Numbered from the stretch's first letter, positions 10,917 through 24,382 are shown. The stretch: 64,000 nt of DNA from Ehretia macrophylla (GCA_037974665.1 CM075782.1:41282851-41346850), one strand, 5' to 3'. The notes: generated by a model from the letters alone, not told the origin. Translations and numbers: made by a program.

Positions 10917-12872
10917 TGAAAGAATCTTTCTTTTTAGAGTTATGGAATCATATAGATTAAAACCAAGAGGAATCTATGGCTAGAATTTCAAAAATTTATA
11001 TAACAAAGTCTATATTCATCCAAAAACTCTACTCTTGATTTCATGTGGTTAACATATGGTAAGCATATATTCAAGTATATATCTATATAGTAAAGAGGTA
11101 GATTTAGATATACCTCTTGTAGATCTTGCAAAGATGATGATGATGATAATGATGAACAAGCTTTGACAAGTCCTCCCATAAATGCAAGAGCTCTAGGTTG
11201 TCCACATAAGCTTGAATGAGTTCCTTAATCACCAAAGGTTTTATGCTAGTCTTCTTTGGGATGTTTTTAAGCTAGAATAAGAGTTTTTTCTGAAAAATTG
11301 AAACCTCTTCTTGGGCTGTTTTTACAATGGACGAAAATTGCACAATAAAAAGAGAAGACAAAATTGTTCTTCTCAATGCATTGTGTTTTTCTATGCATGC
11401 CTTGTGTAATGTGTTCCTTGTTTTATGCATTGTATGTAGTGTATTTAGAAGACAACAATTGCACTTCTCAATGCATCAAAACATGTGCTTTGTCTTCTTT
11501 TATCTTAACCATTGATTTCAAAAATAATGGTCAACTTGATGATTTGGAACAATCTTAGCCATCTATTTGGCATCTTCATTTTTCAAGACTAAAATGTATA
11601 TATACATATCATATACATGTATATATACTTTATTAATCTTGTATTTGTACATTTAATTTAATCTAATCATTATTAGTTTAAATTAAGGAAACTAACTTTC
11701 CGTATTTGCACTTTTGTCCCAACACATATAAATAATTACACATTTGGCCCATTACTACTTAATGGCCGAGCATTGCCAACGTTAACACTTTAACGTTCCA
11801 AAACCAAATTCTAGCTTATCCGAAACTCATTCAATTACGCTTTATTGTGTGTGACTCTCTAGATTCACCGCCATATAACAATGAGGGAACATTAAACGAC
11901 TTTAATATATTTTGGGAATATCTCCGCCATTCCCAAAATACCCTCACGTTCTAGAGTGACGTCTAGCAACGTATCAAGATAATTTATATAGCAATGAAGT
12001 CAAACAGGTGAATCTATTTATAGTCGCGAATAATCGTACAGTTTAATCCTTTTATTAATATGTCCCGATCGAGCAAAGACCATGAAAAGATTAAGTCTAT
12101 AAACTCGATAACGATGCAAACATCTAATAGGGTAGAATGAGAGATGACATTCATGGAAACACGTTTCCATCATCCATGCCTTGGCCAAGGACTTCCTAAT
12201 TGTACAACCGAAATTAGATTGCATAGGACATCGCCTCACACCGGAGGTTAATAGATCCTTTCTCAACAATTACCTGTCAACCACTATACTAGAAAGATAA
12301 TATGCAAGAGGTCGTGACTTATCTTGACAAGTCAAAGACAAGTGTTGTCCAAGTGCTAATATTAAATTCCAATATATGTTACAGCCGTAATTTCTCAAGT
12401 CTAAGGATTACATGTACATTCACAACGAATAACAAACTATTAATCCGAAATCATGTAGTTTGTTACTCATGTCACATTCAATGATCTATTCTACTAATAA
12501 TCATTCACGTGATTGTTAATTGCATCATATGTTGTTATGGCTCATGGCTCACCATCCTTTACCATTAATATCTAATATCAATCAAAGGTAACAATTCACG
12601 TGATAGTCCATAATAGATTATTCTAGTCCCGGTCAAATAATCTAAGGACTACGAATAGTTTTAGATATTCTATATACGCAAGAAACATGCCAAGATATTC
12701 CAACTCATTTTGGAATATATTTCTTTTACAAGAATATCAGGGGACATATTCATATAATATAAAAGCGGAGAATATGAACATCCATAAACTGCCATTGATA
12801 AATATACAAGTTTACATAAAATGCCAAAAAATAGGTCATCTAACCACATAGCATTAGGGCATATCACTAACA
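10917..12872 (-). repeat. Copia 3' LTR (left in the window)
   Basis: 1956 bp, AT-rich. Contains a (GAT)n tract near 11132 that differs in length pattern from the other LTR, and an AT-rich near-palindrome at about 11595-11630. Short frames here (e.g. at 11327) are copies in both LTRs with no recognisable product. Confidence 0.95.
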
Positions 12873-12884
12873 ATCTCCCACTTG
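12873..12884 (-). other. Copia polypurine tract
   Basis: On the minus strand CAAGTGGGAGAT abuts the TGTTAG start of the 3' LTR. It primes plus-strand DNA synthesis in this type of element. Confidence 0.85.
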
Positions 12885-12907
12885 CACTAATGTAATATTA
12901 CAAAAGG

Positions 12908-15900
12908 CTAACGCATCATACTATGGTATCGCATACCCATCTTCTCAAGATGACGATCCAGCTGTGACTGACTCAAAGCTTTCGTGAGTGGGTCAGCTAC
13001 ATTATCTAGGGTTGGAACTTTCTGCAAGCTTATATCTTTTCGAGCAACAATCTCTCGAATGATATGAAACCTCCTTTCAATATGTTTGGATTTTTGGTGA
13101 GATCTCGGTTCCTTGGCTTGTGCAATCGCCCCATTGTTATCACAATACAAAGGTATCGACATTTCAATGGACGGAACAACTTCAAGCTCTTTTAAGAATT
13201 TCTTCATCCAAACTGCTTCTTTTGCAGCATCACATGCAGCAATGTACTCGGCTTCAGTAGTGGAATCAGCAGTCACAGGTTGTTTGGAACTCTTCCAACT
13301 GACTGCTCATCCATTACATACAAAAACGAATCTTGATGTAGACTTTCTATCATCTCTATCAAATTGAAAATCTGAATCAGTGTATCCTTCAATACGGAGT
13401 TCACTACCTCCATAGATTAAAACCAAATCCTTAGTTCTTTTTAAGTACTTAAGGATGTGTTTTATAGCTATCCAATGACCATCACCTGGATCGGACTGAT
13501 ATCTGCTCGTAACACTTACTGCATAAGCAAAATCAGGTCGTGTACATAGCATGACATACATAAGACTACCTATGGCGGAAGCATATAGTATTCTTTCCAT
13601 GCGTTGTCGTTCCTCATCGGTTTTAGGAGACATTTTTTTAGAGAGATGTACATTGTGCCTCATAGGCAAGAGACCTTTCTTAGAACTCTCCATCTTGAAT
13701 TTCTTCAAGATCCTTTCTATGTACGTGCTTTGGGATAAACTAATTAATCTCTTCATTCTATCCCTATAGACACAAATTCCTAAGATATAAGTGGCTTCTC
13801 CCAAATCTTTCATGGAGAATTTATTGCTCAACCAAACCTTTGCGGACATCATATGACCTGTGTCATTTCTCATGATCAGTATATCGTCTACATACAAGAT
13901 GAGAAAAGTGATCGTACTCCTACTAACCTTCTTGTAAACACAGGGTTCATCATCATTTCTAATGAAACCAAACTCCTTGATTTCATCGTTAAATCTGATG
14001 TTCTAAGATCGGGAAGCTTGTTTGAGACCATAAATTGATCTCTTAAGCTTGCATACTTTATGATGTTTGGATTAAAAACTAACAGGTTGTTCCATATAGA
14101 TATCTTCCTCAAGATATCCATTAAGAAACGCGGTTTTAACATCCATTTGCCATATATCATAATCATAGTATGCGGCAATTGCAAGCATTATGCGAATAGA
14201 CTTAAGCATAGCAACCGGTGAAAAAGTCTCGTCATAATCAACACCTTGTTTCTGACGATAACCTTTTGCAACGAGTCTAGCTTTAAAAGTTTCAACTTTT
14301 TCATCTGCTCCCAGTTTTCTCTTGAAGACCCATTTGCAACCAATAGGTACGATACCTTCAGGTATGTCTACCAAGGTCCAAACATTATTAGAGTACATGG
14401 AGTCTATTTCAACTTGCATTGCCTGTTTCCATTTCTCGGAATCGGTATCACGTATTGTTCCCTCATAAGTAGCAGGATCATCAATTTGATCGTTATCCCC
14501 AGGAACAAACAATTTTTGCGCTTCCTCAAGAAGATATACATATCTTTCAGGAAGATGGGATATGCTACTAGACGTACGAGGAATCTGTGTTATGACTTGT
14601 TCTAGACTGTCTTGCACAGTTTCAGAATCTTGATTTGGGTCATTTTGTGGTTCAGAGGACGATTCCTCTATTTCTACTTTTCTTCCTGAGCCACCTTCTT
14701 GAATAAACTCTTTTTCAAGAAAGATAGTATCACGGCTAATCAAAATCTTTTGATCACTAGGAAAATAGAAATAATATCCTTTAGTTTCCTTAGGATATCC
14801 CACAAAACGACCTTTATCAGATCTAGCTTCCAATTTGTCCGTCTTAAGTTTTTTAACAAAAACGGGACAGCCCCAAATCTTAATATGATTAAGACTTGGT
14901 TTCCTACCAACCCATAACTCATACGGTGTAGTAGGAACAGCTTTAGATGGAACTCTGTTCAATAGATAAATGGCAGTAAGAAGTGCATAACCCCACAATG
15001 AAATAGGGAGATCCGTGTAACTGATCATAGATCGTACCATATCCATTAATGTACAATTCCTACGTTCAGATACCCCATTTAATTGTGGTGTAGCTGGTGG
15101 CGTTGTTTGTGAGGTAATACTAGTCTCTTTGAGATAATCAAGAAACTCGGTACTCAAGTATTCACTTCCACGATCTGATCGTAGGGTTTTGATTCTTTTT
15201 CCCAATTGGTTTTCTACTTCAGCCTTAAACTCTTTGAATTTTTCAAAAGGTTCAGACTTATACTTCAACAAGTATACATAACCATATCGTGAATAATCAT
15301 CCGTAAAAGTTATGAAGTAGTAATAACCACCGCGAGCCATTTCCCTAAACGGTCCACAAACATCACTATGTATTAATCCTAACAATTCTGTAGCTCTTAT
15401 ACCTTGTCCAATAAAAGGTGACTTGGTCATCTTACCAAGGATGCAAGATTCGCATGTAGGGTTGGGTTCACATCCCAATGAACTAATGAGTTCATTTTGA
15501 ACCATCCATGCCAATCTTTTATCATTGATATGACCAAGCCTTAAGTGCCATAATTGTCTTGGATTAATTTGGTTATCTCGAGGACGCTTTCCTTTTGAAG
15601 TAGTAGTTGATGTAGATGTAACATTTATGCTATGACTTGTATCTAAATGATAAAGACCATTTACCAAAAAAGCCTTGCCAACATATTCATTACTATAACG
15701 AATATTACAGCAATTGTTTACAAATGAAAATTCATAATTTTCCGATGCAAGCTTAGGAATAGACATGATATTCCTAATTGCATTTGGTACATACAAAACA
15801 TCTTTAAGATTTAATACATGTCCAGTAGGCATATGCACATCAAAACTACCCCTGGCTAAAGCTGCAACATTTGCCCCGTTGCCAACCTTCAAAACGACTT

Positions 15901-16894
15901 CACGCTTCCGAAGCGAACTCCGATCACTTAGATTCTGTTCAGAAACACAAATGTGAGAAGTTGCACCAGAATCTAAAATCCACGAAGTATTATGATGACC
16001 AATTGACAAATTAGTCTCAATCACAAACATAAAAGAAATATTACCTTTATCAGCGGCTACCTTAGCCTTTTGTTCCTTCAACTCCTGAAGGTATAAAGGA
16101 CAGTTTCTTTTCCAGTGGCCATCTTTTTGACAATGAAAACAAACACCCTTAGGTGCTTTCATCTTCCCCTTTGCTTTAGCCACACCACCCGAAGCTTTAG
16201 GAGTCGAGCCTTTCTTCTTGTTGTTGTTCTTCTTCTTCTTTGGCTTGGTGCCAGAAGTAGAAGCAACCGCAAGAACATGCTCCTTTCCTTTACCCTTCAT
16301 TTGACCTTGTACAGTGGTCAACATATTTAGTAACTCAGGCAAGGAACACTCAAGCTTGTTCATGTGAAAGTTTATGGTGAATTGGTTGAATGATGGTGGC
16401 AGAGATTGTAGAATTAAGTCAGTCTGGAGTTGATAGTCCATTGTGAAGTCAAACGCCTCAAGCTGAGTAATCAAATTAATCATCCTGAGGGTGTGTTTGT
16501 TCACATCTGAACCTTCATCCATACGAGCCCTGAATAATTCTTTAGATATCTCGTATCTAACAGTACGACTCTGTTCACCATATAGCTCTTGCAAGTTCCG
16601 AATCATGCTTGCGGCATCAGGCATCTTATCATGATGACGCTGCAACTCATTATTCATCGATGCAAGTATGTAACTCTTAGCACGTAAATCATGTTCAACC
16701 CATTGATCATAAGTTTCACGTTCAGCCTCAGTGGCTGTCTCAGGCAGATTAGCTGGAGGGGCATTGTCCAAAACATACTCAATCTTTTCCATATGTAGAA
16801 CGATTCTGAGGTTGCGTGCCCAATCATTGAATTTTGGTCCGGTTAAGCAATTTTTATCGAGAATACGGGCTAAGGGGTTCATAATTGAAGCCAT
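12908..16894 (-). pseudogene. Copia gag-pol polyprotein, three in-frame stops
   Basis: One frame from 16954 to 12908; the likely start is the second methionine at 16894 (MASIMNPLARIL), because similar Gag proteins begin there. Counting from 16954: CCHC zinc knuckle C272-C275-H280-C285; protease D328-S-G; integrase zinc site H470, H475, C501, C504; integrase core D531, D594, E630 (35 residues between the last two); RT starting near 850 with first catalytic Asp D938. Stops interrupt the frame at 14072-14074 (TAA), 14003-14005 (TAG, at a normally Trp codon) and 13307-13309 (TGA). The YVDD catalytic box of RT lies between the second and third stops, and an RNase H motif (ADSTTEAEYIA) follows the third. 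No frameshift is seen. The product would form capsid, protease, integrase and RT. Broken, but only by point changes. Confidence 0.95.
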
Positions 16895-16954
16895 GATATA
16901 AACTGCAGAAAAGTAAAATAATGCAGAAAGTAAAATTGCAAGTAATGTAAACAA

Positions 16955-18736
16955 GTAAAACTATTTAATTTGGACTTCAATTAAATAGTACCTCCCACTA
17001 ATCTTATCGGATCTCACACTCCCTAAATGAGAAACGTGAATCTAATAAAGAATCCTTAGTAGGTTGACCAAATTCTCTTAAGGCTAATATCTCTCAACTT
17101 TCGTGCATTACTGAAATATTACTTTAAGAGTAAACAACTATTGCTATCTATATCAACATATAGGACTTGGTCAATTTTTAGCCCCTAAATCACATTAATC
17201 TCAGCTTTGGGGCATTATTGATCTAGTGATATAGTTAGATTAAGCCCACCATCAAAGTGAATGCGATAAGTTGAATCCTATGACCTCAACTTTAGTGTAT
17301 TCTTGGCACATATGATTTTGGAGCATTACAACATCTCTATGTGAACTAGGCATACAAATGACTTATCATGAACTATATCTTTCTACCTTTGGGTTAGACA
17401 AGCTATATTCATTTTAATCCATTATAGTCCTAGGATGGTGGAGGGCTACGATAAAACTCCTTTTACCGTTTTACAATCTAATCTTAGTTTGCACATAGGG
17501 AGCTTTTGATTTTAAAGATCTCGGTTATGCATACAAGTCTATTTAAAAACCAATATCACATATAAGCAATTAAACAAGCATATATGCATCAAAATAAAGT
17601 AAGGTGGATCATGGACTTAGTGTAATAAAACCAAACCTAGAGAAACCAAATAAGCACATCATGAATGTCTTCAATGGCCTTGACTTATTGGCTTCACTTC
17701 ATTTGAAAAGCCTCCAACTCCTTGAAAGTCTTCAACTCCTTTGCAAAACTACTTAGTAGATTACATCAATATGTCTCACTACAACAAGCTCTCTTTTGCA
17801 AAAATAATAAAGTGAGACTTTTGCCTCATTTACAAGCCAATGAATGAATGAATAATTATTACAAAACCATCTAATAAATTACAACCATTCATCATCCACT
17901 AAACTAAGTCCATGATCCAACCATCAATCACCATTCATCACAAATTCATAAAGTATTGAATATGCATCAAATACATACATTCAAGAAAACTAAATGAACA
18001 ATTTGCAACAAGTGACATATCTTGATCTTGTAACATCTCATGTTAAACAACACACAAAAACACTCAATAAAAACCAACTTTTTGTACATCTATGTTGAAC
18101 AAGGCCCAATGCAAATCCTTTATTAATTTCATGGCCCAATTTGAGTTCTTGGGCTTATATTAATATGATCTAATCTTATTAGACTTAAGCCCACTAATTT
18201 TAGGCCCATTGGGCTTAAACAAAATCCAATCAATTAGCCATGACTTTTAATTTATGACCCATCATAAATCTGCTGCACATGTACCAACTGATTTGACTCA
18301 TTTAACCTATCTACAGTTCTCCGCAAATTCTAAAATTTTTCAGAGAGAAATTGCATCGAGTATAGATAGTTTTAGATTCAAATGGAACTCAATTCGGAAT
18401 TAAATTCATGGAGTTATGACTCTTAGAACACAAATGCGCAAACTGTCCTGATTTGCTCGAGAATCAGTTAACCTACTGAAATGGTTCCCAATGGGACCCT
18501 TAATCACGAAATTAGGAGATGCATATTAGAAGATGAAATGTTCTACTATCTCTATAGCATAACATAACCAAAAATCAGCCCCAAACAACAACATTTGATG
18601 TGTCAAAACAGCCATGCAAAATCAGTACGCAGAAAACTTGCAAAGTTGCTGAAAACATTTTTCTTGTTCTTTTGTGCTCAAGACTCTAGAAACTTTAAGC
18701 AAACACATATGTAATCACATGAATCATCAAGCCTTT
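16955..18736 (-). other. Copia 5' leader, long and non-coding
   Basis: About 1.8 kb between primer site and Gag start with no frame of note on either strand. It is AT-rich with many short upstream starts and stops. Its length is unusual for a copia leader; packaging signals would be expected here, but I cannot point to one. Confidence 0.7.
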
Positions 18737-18747
18737 CTCTGATACCA
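18737..18747 (-). other. Copia primer binding site (initiator tRNA-Met)
   Basis: On the minus strand TGGTATCAGAG lies two bases inside the 5' LTR. It is complementary to the 3' end of plant initiator tRNA-Met, the usual primer for copia elements. Confidence 0.92.
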
Positions 18748-18749
18748 CT

Positions 18750-20705
18750 TGAAAGAATCTTTCTTTTTAGAGTTATGGAATCATATAGATTAAAACCAAG
18801 AGGAATCTATGGCTAGAATTTCAAAATTTTCTATAACAAAATCTATATTCATCCAAAAACTCTACTCTTGATTTCATGTGGTTAACATATGGTAAGCATA
18901 TATTCAAGCATATATCTATATAGTAAAGAGGTAGATTTAGATATACCTCTTGTAGATCTTGCAAAGATGATGATGATAATGATGATGATCAAGCTTTGAC
19001 AAGTCCTCCCACAAATGCAAGAGCTCTAGGTTGTCCACACAAGCTTGAATGAGTTCCTTAATCACCAAAGGTTTTATGCTAGTCTTCTTTGGGATGTTTT
19101 TAAGCTAGAATAAGAGTTTTTTCTGAAAAATTGAAACCTCTTCTTGGGCTGTTTTTACAATGGACGAAAATTGCACAATAAAAAGAGAAGACAAAATTGT
19201 TCTTCTCAATGCATTGTGTTTTTCTATGCATGCCTTGTGTAATGTGTTCCTTGTTTTATGCATTGTATGTAGTGTATTTAGAAGACAACAATTGCACTTC
19301 TCAATGCATCAAAACATGTGCTTTGTCTTCTTTTATCTTAACCATTGATTTCAAAAATAATGGTCAACTTGATGATTTGGAACAATCTTAGCCATCTATT
19401 CGGCATCTTCATTTTTCAAGACTAATATGTATATATACATATCATATACATGTATATATAATTTATTAATCTTGTATTTGTACATTTAATTTAATCTAAT
19501 CATTATTAGTTTAAATTAAGGAAACTATCTTTTCGTATTTGCACTATTGTCCCAACACTTATAAATAATTACACATTCGGCCCATTACTACTTAATGGCC
19601 GAGCATTGCCAACGTTAACACTTTAACGTTCCAAAACCAAATTCAAGCTTATTCGAAACTCATTCAATTACGCTTTATTGTGTGTGACTCTCTAGATTCA
19701 CTGCCATATAGTAATGAGGGAACATTAAACGACTTTAATATATTTTGGGAATTTCTCCGCCATTCCCAAAATACCCTCACGTTCTAGATTGATGTCTAGC
19801 AACGTATCAAGACAATTTATATAGGAATGAAGTCAAACAGGTGAATCTATTTATAGTCGCGAATAATCGTACAGTTTAATCTTTTTATTAATACGTCCCG
19901 ATCGAGCAAAGACCATGAAAAGATTAAGTCTATAAACTCGATAACGATGCAAACATCTAATAGGGTAGAATGAGAGATGACATTCATAGAAACACTTTTC
20001 CATCATCCATGCCTTGGCCAAGGACCTCCTCATTGTACAACCGAAATTAGATTACATAGGACATCGCCTCACACCGGAGGTTAATAGATCCTTTCTCGAC
20101 AATTACATGTCAACCACTATACTAGAAAGATAATATGCAAGAGGTCGTAACTTATCTTGACAAGTCAAAGAAAAGTGTTTTCCAAGTGCTAATATTAAAT
20201 TCCAATATATGTTACAGCCGTAATTTCTCAAGTCTAAGGATTACATGTACATTCACAACGAATAACAAACTATTAATCCTAAATCATGTAGTTTGTTACT
20301 CATGTCACATTCAAGGATCTTTTGTACTAATAATCATTCACGTGATTGTTAATAGCATCATATGTTGTTATGCCTCATGGCTCACCATCCTTTACCATTA
20401 ATATCTAATATCAATCAAAGGTAACAATTCACGTGATAGTCCATAATAGATTATTCTAGTCCCGGTCAAATAATCTAAGGACTACGAATGGTTTTAGATA
20501 TTCTATATACGCAAGAAACATGCCAAGATATTCCAACTCATTTTGGAATATATTTCTTTTACAAGAATATCAGGGGACACATTCGTATAATATAAAAGCG
20601 GAGAATATGAACATCCATAAACTGCCATTGAAAAATATACAAGTTTACATAAAATGCCAAAAAATAGGTCATCTAACCACATAGCGTTAGGGCATATCAC
20701 TAACA
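18750..20705 (-). repeat. Copia 5' LTR (right in the window)
   Basis: Same length as the left LTR with scattered substitutions, for example CTTTTCCATC versus CGTTTCCATC near 19996. Would hold the promoter of the element, reading leftward. Confidence 0.95.
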
Positions 20706-20710
20706 CTTTA
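20706..20710. repeat. Target site duplication CTTTA, right
   Basis: Right copy of the duplicated target of the copia element; 5S spacer sequence resumes immediately. Confidence 0.95.
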
Positions 20711-21073
20711 TCCGTCACATTTCTATTATTAAGTACCACGGCATCTTTGGCAGGATAACTTCGCTTCGCGTAGGGGTTGGGCCCGTAAACTGAGGGCGTG
20801 GGGCCTGTGACAAGGTCTCCGTCGCTCCGGTCCCCATAAGTTTTGATCGGTAAAGAGTTATGCTACGCACAGCATAACGTTAGAAATCTCTCCGAGAGCT
20901 CTACGACGAGGGCAGTAAGCCTGCTCAGCTGTGCCTGTTTTTGGAGCCAAAAATTGAACGTTTTCATTAGTTTCTGGCCACTTTTCTGCTTTTTGCGCCA
21001 TTCCTTCATCCCTAATTGTTCGTCGGTAGCCACAAAACGGACGATAAATAAGGGCTTTGCGCACTCAACATGA

Positions 21074-21193
21074 CGGGTGCGATCATACTAGCAGTAATAC
21101 ACTGGATCCAATCAGATCTCCAAAGTTAAGCATGCTTGGGATAGAGTAATACTAGGTTGGGTGACCCACATTGAAGTCCTCGTGTTGCACCCC
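21074..21193 (+). rRNA. 5S rRNA copy 22, variant type (CCAATCAG subfamily)
   Basis: First complete copy after the copia element. GATCCAATCAG, GGGATAGAG and AGGTTGGGTG place it with copies 3, 4, 10 and 11; the upstream spacer ACGATAAATAAGG is shared with copy 10. Confidence 0.88.
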
Positions 21194-21607
21194 CCTTTTC
21201 ATTTTGAATTTTTTGCCTCGTTTAGGCTTGCCAAGATGATTTATTTGTCATATTTCTATTACCGAGTCCTACGGCATCTTGGGCAAGACAACTTCGCTTC
21301 ACGTATAGGCGGGGCCCGCAAACTGAGGGTTTGGGGCCTGTGACCCGGTCTCCGTTGCTATGGTGCCCATAACTTTTGATCCGTAAAGATTTATGCAGCG
21401 CATAGCATACCATTAGAAGGCTCTCCGAGAGCTCTACGACATGTTTAGCAAGCCTGCCTAGCTGCGCCTATTTTTGGAGCCCAAAATTGAACGTTTTCAT
21501 CAGCTTTGGGCCACTTTTCTTCTTTTTGAATGGTTTCTTCATCCCCGATCGTTCGTCGGGAGCCCCGAAATGGACGACAAATAAGGGCTTTGCAAACTCA
21601 ACATGAC

Positions 21608-21727
21608 GGGTTCGATCATACCAGTAGTAATGCACCGGATCCCATCAGATCTCCGAAGCTAAGCGTGCTTTGGAGAGAATAACACTAGGATGGGTGACCC
21701 CCAAGGAAGTCCTCGTGTTGCACCCCC
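21608..21727 (+). rRNA. 5S rRNA copy 23, variant type
   Basis: Box A has T53C and G64T-like changes (AGCTAAGCGTGCTTT). The segment before box C reads GAATAACAC; box C core intact. Confidence 0.88.
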
Positions 21728-22134
21728 CTTTTCGTTTTGCATTTTTTGCCTCGTTCAGGCTTGCCAAGATGATTTATCCATTACATTTCTATTACCGAGT
21801 CCCACGGCATCTTGGTAAAGACAACTTCGCTTCGCGTAGAGGCTGGGCCCGCAAACTAAGGGCTTGGGGCCTGTGACCTCTGTCGCTCCGTTGCCCATAA
21901 CTTTTGATCCGTAAGGAGTTATGCAGCGCACATCATACTGTTAGAAAGCTTTCCAAAAGCTCTAGAACGGGGGCAGCAAGCCTGCTCAGTTGCGCCTTTT
22001 TTTGGAGCCCAAAATCGAACGTTTTCATCAGTTTCAGGCCACTTTTCTTCTTTTAGCGCTGTTTCTTCGTCCCTGATCGTTCGTCGGGAGCCACGAAAAG
22101 GACGACAAATAAGGGTTTTATGCACTCAACTTGA

Positions 22135-22253
22135 CGGGTGTGAGCATACCAGCAATAATGCACCAGATCCCATCAGATCTCGAAGTTAAGCTTGTTTGGG
22201 AGAGAGTAGTACTACGATGGGTGACCCTCAGGGAAGTCCTCGTGCTGTACCCC
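22135..22253 (+). rRNA. 5S rRNA copy 24, variant type with 1-nt deletion
   Basis: One base is missing before box A (ATCTCGAAG). Box A reads AAGCTTGTTT and box C CTACGATGG. The 3' end is GTGCTGTACC. Confidence 0.87.
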
Positions 22254-22667
22254 CCTTTTCGTTTTGCATTTTTTGCCCCGTTCAGGCTTGCCAAGATGCT
22301 TTGCCTATCATATTTCTATCACTGAGTCCCACGGCATCTTGGGCACGACAACTTCGCTTCGCATAGAGGCTGGGCCCAAAACTGAGGGCGTAGTGCTTGT
22401 GACCAGGTCTCCTTTCGCTCTGGTGCCCATAACTTTTTATCCATAAGGAGTTACGCAGCACACGGCATATCGTCTGAAAGCCCTCAAAAAGCTCTACGAT
22501 GGGGGTAGTAAGCTTGCTCGACTGCGCCTATTTTCAGAACCTAAAATCGAACGTTTGCATTAGTTTTGGGGCACTTTTCTTCTTTTTGCGCTTTTTCTTC
22601 ATTCCTGATCGTTCGTCGAGAGCCACAAAAAGGACGACAAAAAAAGGCTTTGCACACTAGCATTGAC

Positions 22668-22787
22668 GGGTACGATCTTACCAGCAGTAATGCACCAGAT
22701 CCCGTCAGATCTCCAAAGTTAAGCGTGTTTGGGAGAGAGTAGTATTAGGATGGGTGACCCTCAAGAAAGTCCTCGTGTTGCAAACCC
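22668..22787 (+). rRNA. 5S rRNA copy 25, variant type
   Basis: Box A has C61T; box C is intact after AGTATTAGG. The 3' end reads GTTGCAAACCCC, which weakens the terminal helix. Confidence 0.87.
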
Positions 22788-23197
22788 CTTTTCATTTTGC
22801 ATTGTTTCCCCCGTTCAGGCTTGCCAATATGCTTTATCCATCACATTTCTATTACTGAGTCTCACAGTATCTTGGGCAAGACAACTTCGCTTCTCGTAGA
22901 GGCTGTGCCCGCAAACTGAGGGCGTAGGGCCTGTGACCAAGTGTCCGTCGCTATGGTGCCCATAACTTTTGATCCGTAAGGAGTTATGCAGCGCACAACA
23001 TACCGTTAGAAAGCTCTCTGAGCTCTATGATAGGGTAGTAGGCTTGCTCGGTTGTGCCTATTTTCAGTGCCCAAAATTGAACGTTTTCATTAGTTTTCGG
23101 CCACTTTTCTTCATTTTTCATTTTTTGTTCGTCCCTGATCGTTCGTCGGGAGCCGTGAAAAGGACGACAAATCAGGGCTTTGCACACTCAATATGAC

Positions 23198-23317
23198 GGG
23201 TGCGATCATACCAGCAGCAATGCACTGGATCCTATTAGATCTCCAAAGTTAAGCGTGATTGGGAAATAGTGGTACTAGGATGGGTGACCCCCAGGGAAGT
23301 CCTCGTGTTGCACCCCC
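23198..23317 (+). rRNA. 5S rRNA copy 26, variant type
   Basis: Box A has C61A (GTGATTGGG), the IE region GAAATAG. Box C intact and followed by CCCCAGGG. CpG at 29-30 converted to TG. Confidence 0.88.
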
Positions 23318-23729
23318 TTTTCGTTTTGAATTTTTAGCCCCGTTCAGGCTTGCAAGGATGCTTTATCCGTCACATTTCAATTACCGAGTCCTACAGTATC
23401 TTGGGCAAGACAACTTCGCTTCATGTAGAGGCTGGGTCCGCTAATTGAGAGCGTGGGGCCTGTGACCAGGTCTTCGTCGCTACGGTGCCAATAACTTTTG
23501 ATCTGTAAAGAGTTATGCAGTGCATAACATACCATTGGAATGCTCTCCGAGACCTCTACGACGCGGGCAGCAAGCCTGCTCGACTGTGCCTGTTCTCAGA
23601 GCCTAAAATTGAACGTTTTCATCAATTTTGGGCCATTTTTCTTCTTTTCGCGTTGTTTTTTCGTCCCTGATAGTTCGTCGGGAGCCGAGAAAAGGATGAC
23701 AAATAAGGGCTTTGCGCAGTCAACATGAC

Positions 23730-23849
23730 AGGTACAATCAGACCAGCTGTAATGCACCGGATCCCATCAGATCTCCGAAGTAAAGCGTTCTTAGGAGAGA
23801 GTAGTACAAGGATGGGTAACCCTCAAGGAAGTTCTCGGGTTGCACCCCA
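23730..23849 (+). rRNA. 5S rRNA copy 27, variant type, decayed
   Basis: First base A; box A AGTAAAGCGTTCTTA has three changes, box C reads CAAGGATGGGTAACC. The terminal helix is changed (CTCGGGTTGC). Confidence 0.86.
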
Positions 23850-24262
23850 CTTTTTATTTTTATTTTTTTGCCCCGTTCTGGCTTGGCAAGATGCTTTATC
23901 CATCATATTTCTATTATCGAGTCCCATGGCATCTTGGGCAAAACAACTTCGCTTCGCGTAAGGGCTAGGCTCGCAAATTGAGGGCGTGGGGCCTATGACA
24001 AAGTATTCGTCGCTCCAGTGCCCATAACTTTTGATCCATAAGGAGTTATGCAGCGCACAACAAATCATTGGAAAGCTCTCCGAGGGCTCTACGAAAAGGG
24101 CAGTAAGCCTGCTCATTTACGCATATTTTTGAAGCCCAAAATCGAACGTTTTCATCAATTTTGGACCACTTTTCTTCTTTTTGCACTGTTTCTTCGTCCA
24201 TGATTGTTCGTCAAGAGCCGCGAAAAGGATGACAAATAAGGGATTTGCGCACTCAACATGAC

Positions 24263-24382
24263 GGGTGTGATTATACCAGCAGTAATGCATTGGATCCTAT
24301 CATTTCTCCGAAGTTAAGCGTACTTGGGAGAGAGTAGTACTAGGATGGGTGACCCCCGGGGAAGTCCTCGTGCTGCATCCCC
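24263..24382 (+). rRNA. 5S rRNA copy 28, variant type
   Basis: Box C intact; box A has one change (GCGTACTTG). GCATTGGATCCTATCATTTC is decayed at a CpG and in loop C. Confidence 0.87.

Larger units (their letters stand above)
10917..20705 (-). mobile_element. Ty1/copia LTR retrotransposon, nearly intact
   Basis: A 9789-bp element in minus orientation with two 1956-bp LTRs that begin TGTTAG and end TTTCA in its own direction, a primer site for initiator tRNA-Met, a polypurine tract and a single gag-pol frame of about 1330 codons. The domain order GAG-PR-INT-RT-RH is that of Ty1/copia. LTRs of equal length with few visible differences, and an exact target duplication, indicate a recent insertion. 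Three stop codons in the RT-RNase H part make this copy non-autonomous now. Confidence 0.96.

Noticed and set aside
11327-11558. Small frames repeated at 11327-11558 and 19160-19391
   Set aside because: They are the same LTR sequence seen twice. A single short frame in an AT-rich LTR without family resemblance is not a supported gene.
22135-22253. tRNA or other small RNA genes in the spacers
   Set aside because: Apart from the 5S genes I saw no box A/box B pair with a cloverleaf; the palindromes are too short to be a tRNA.
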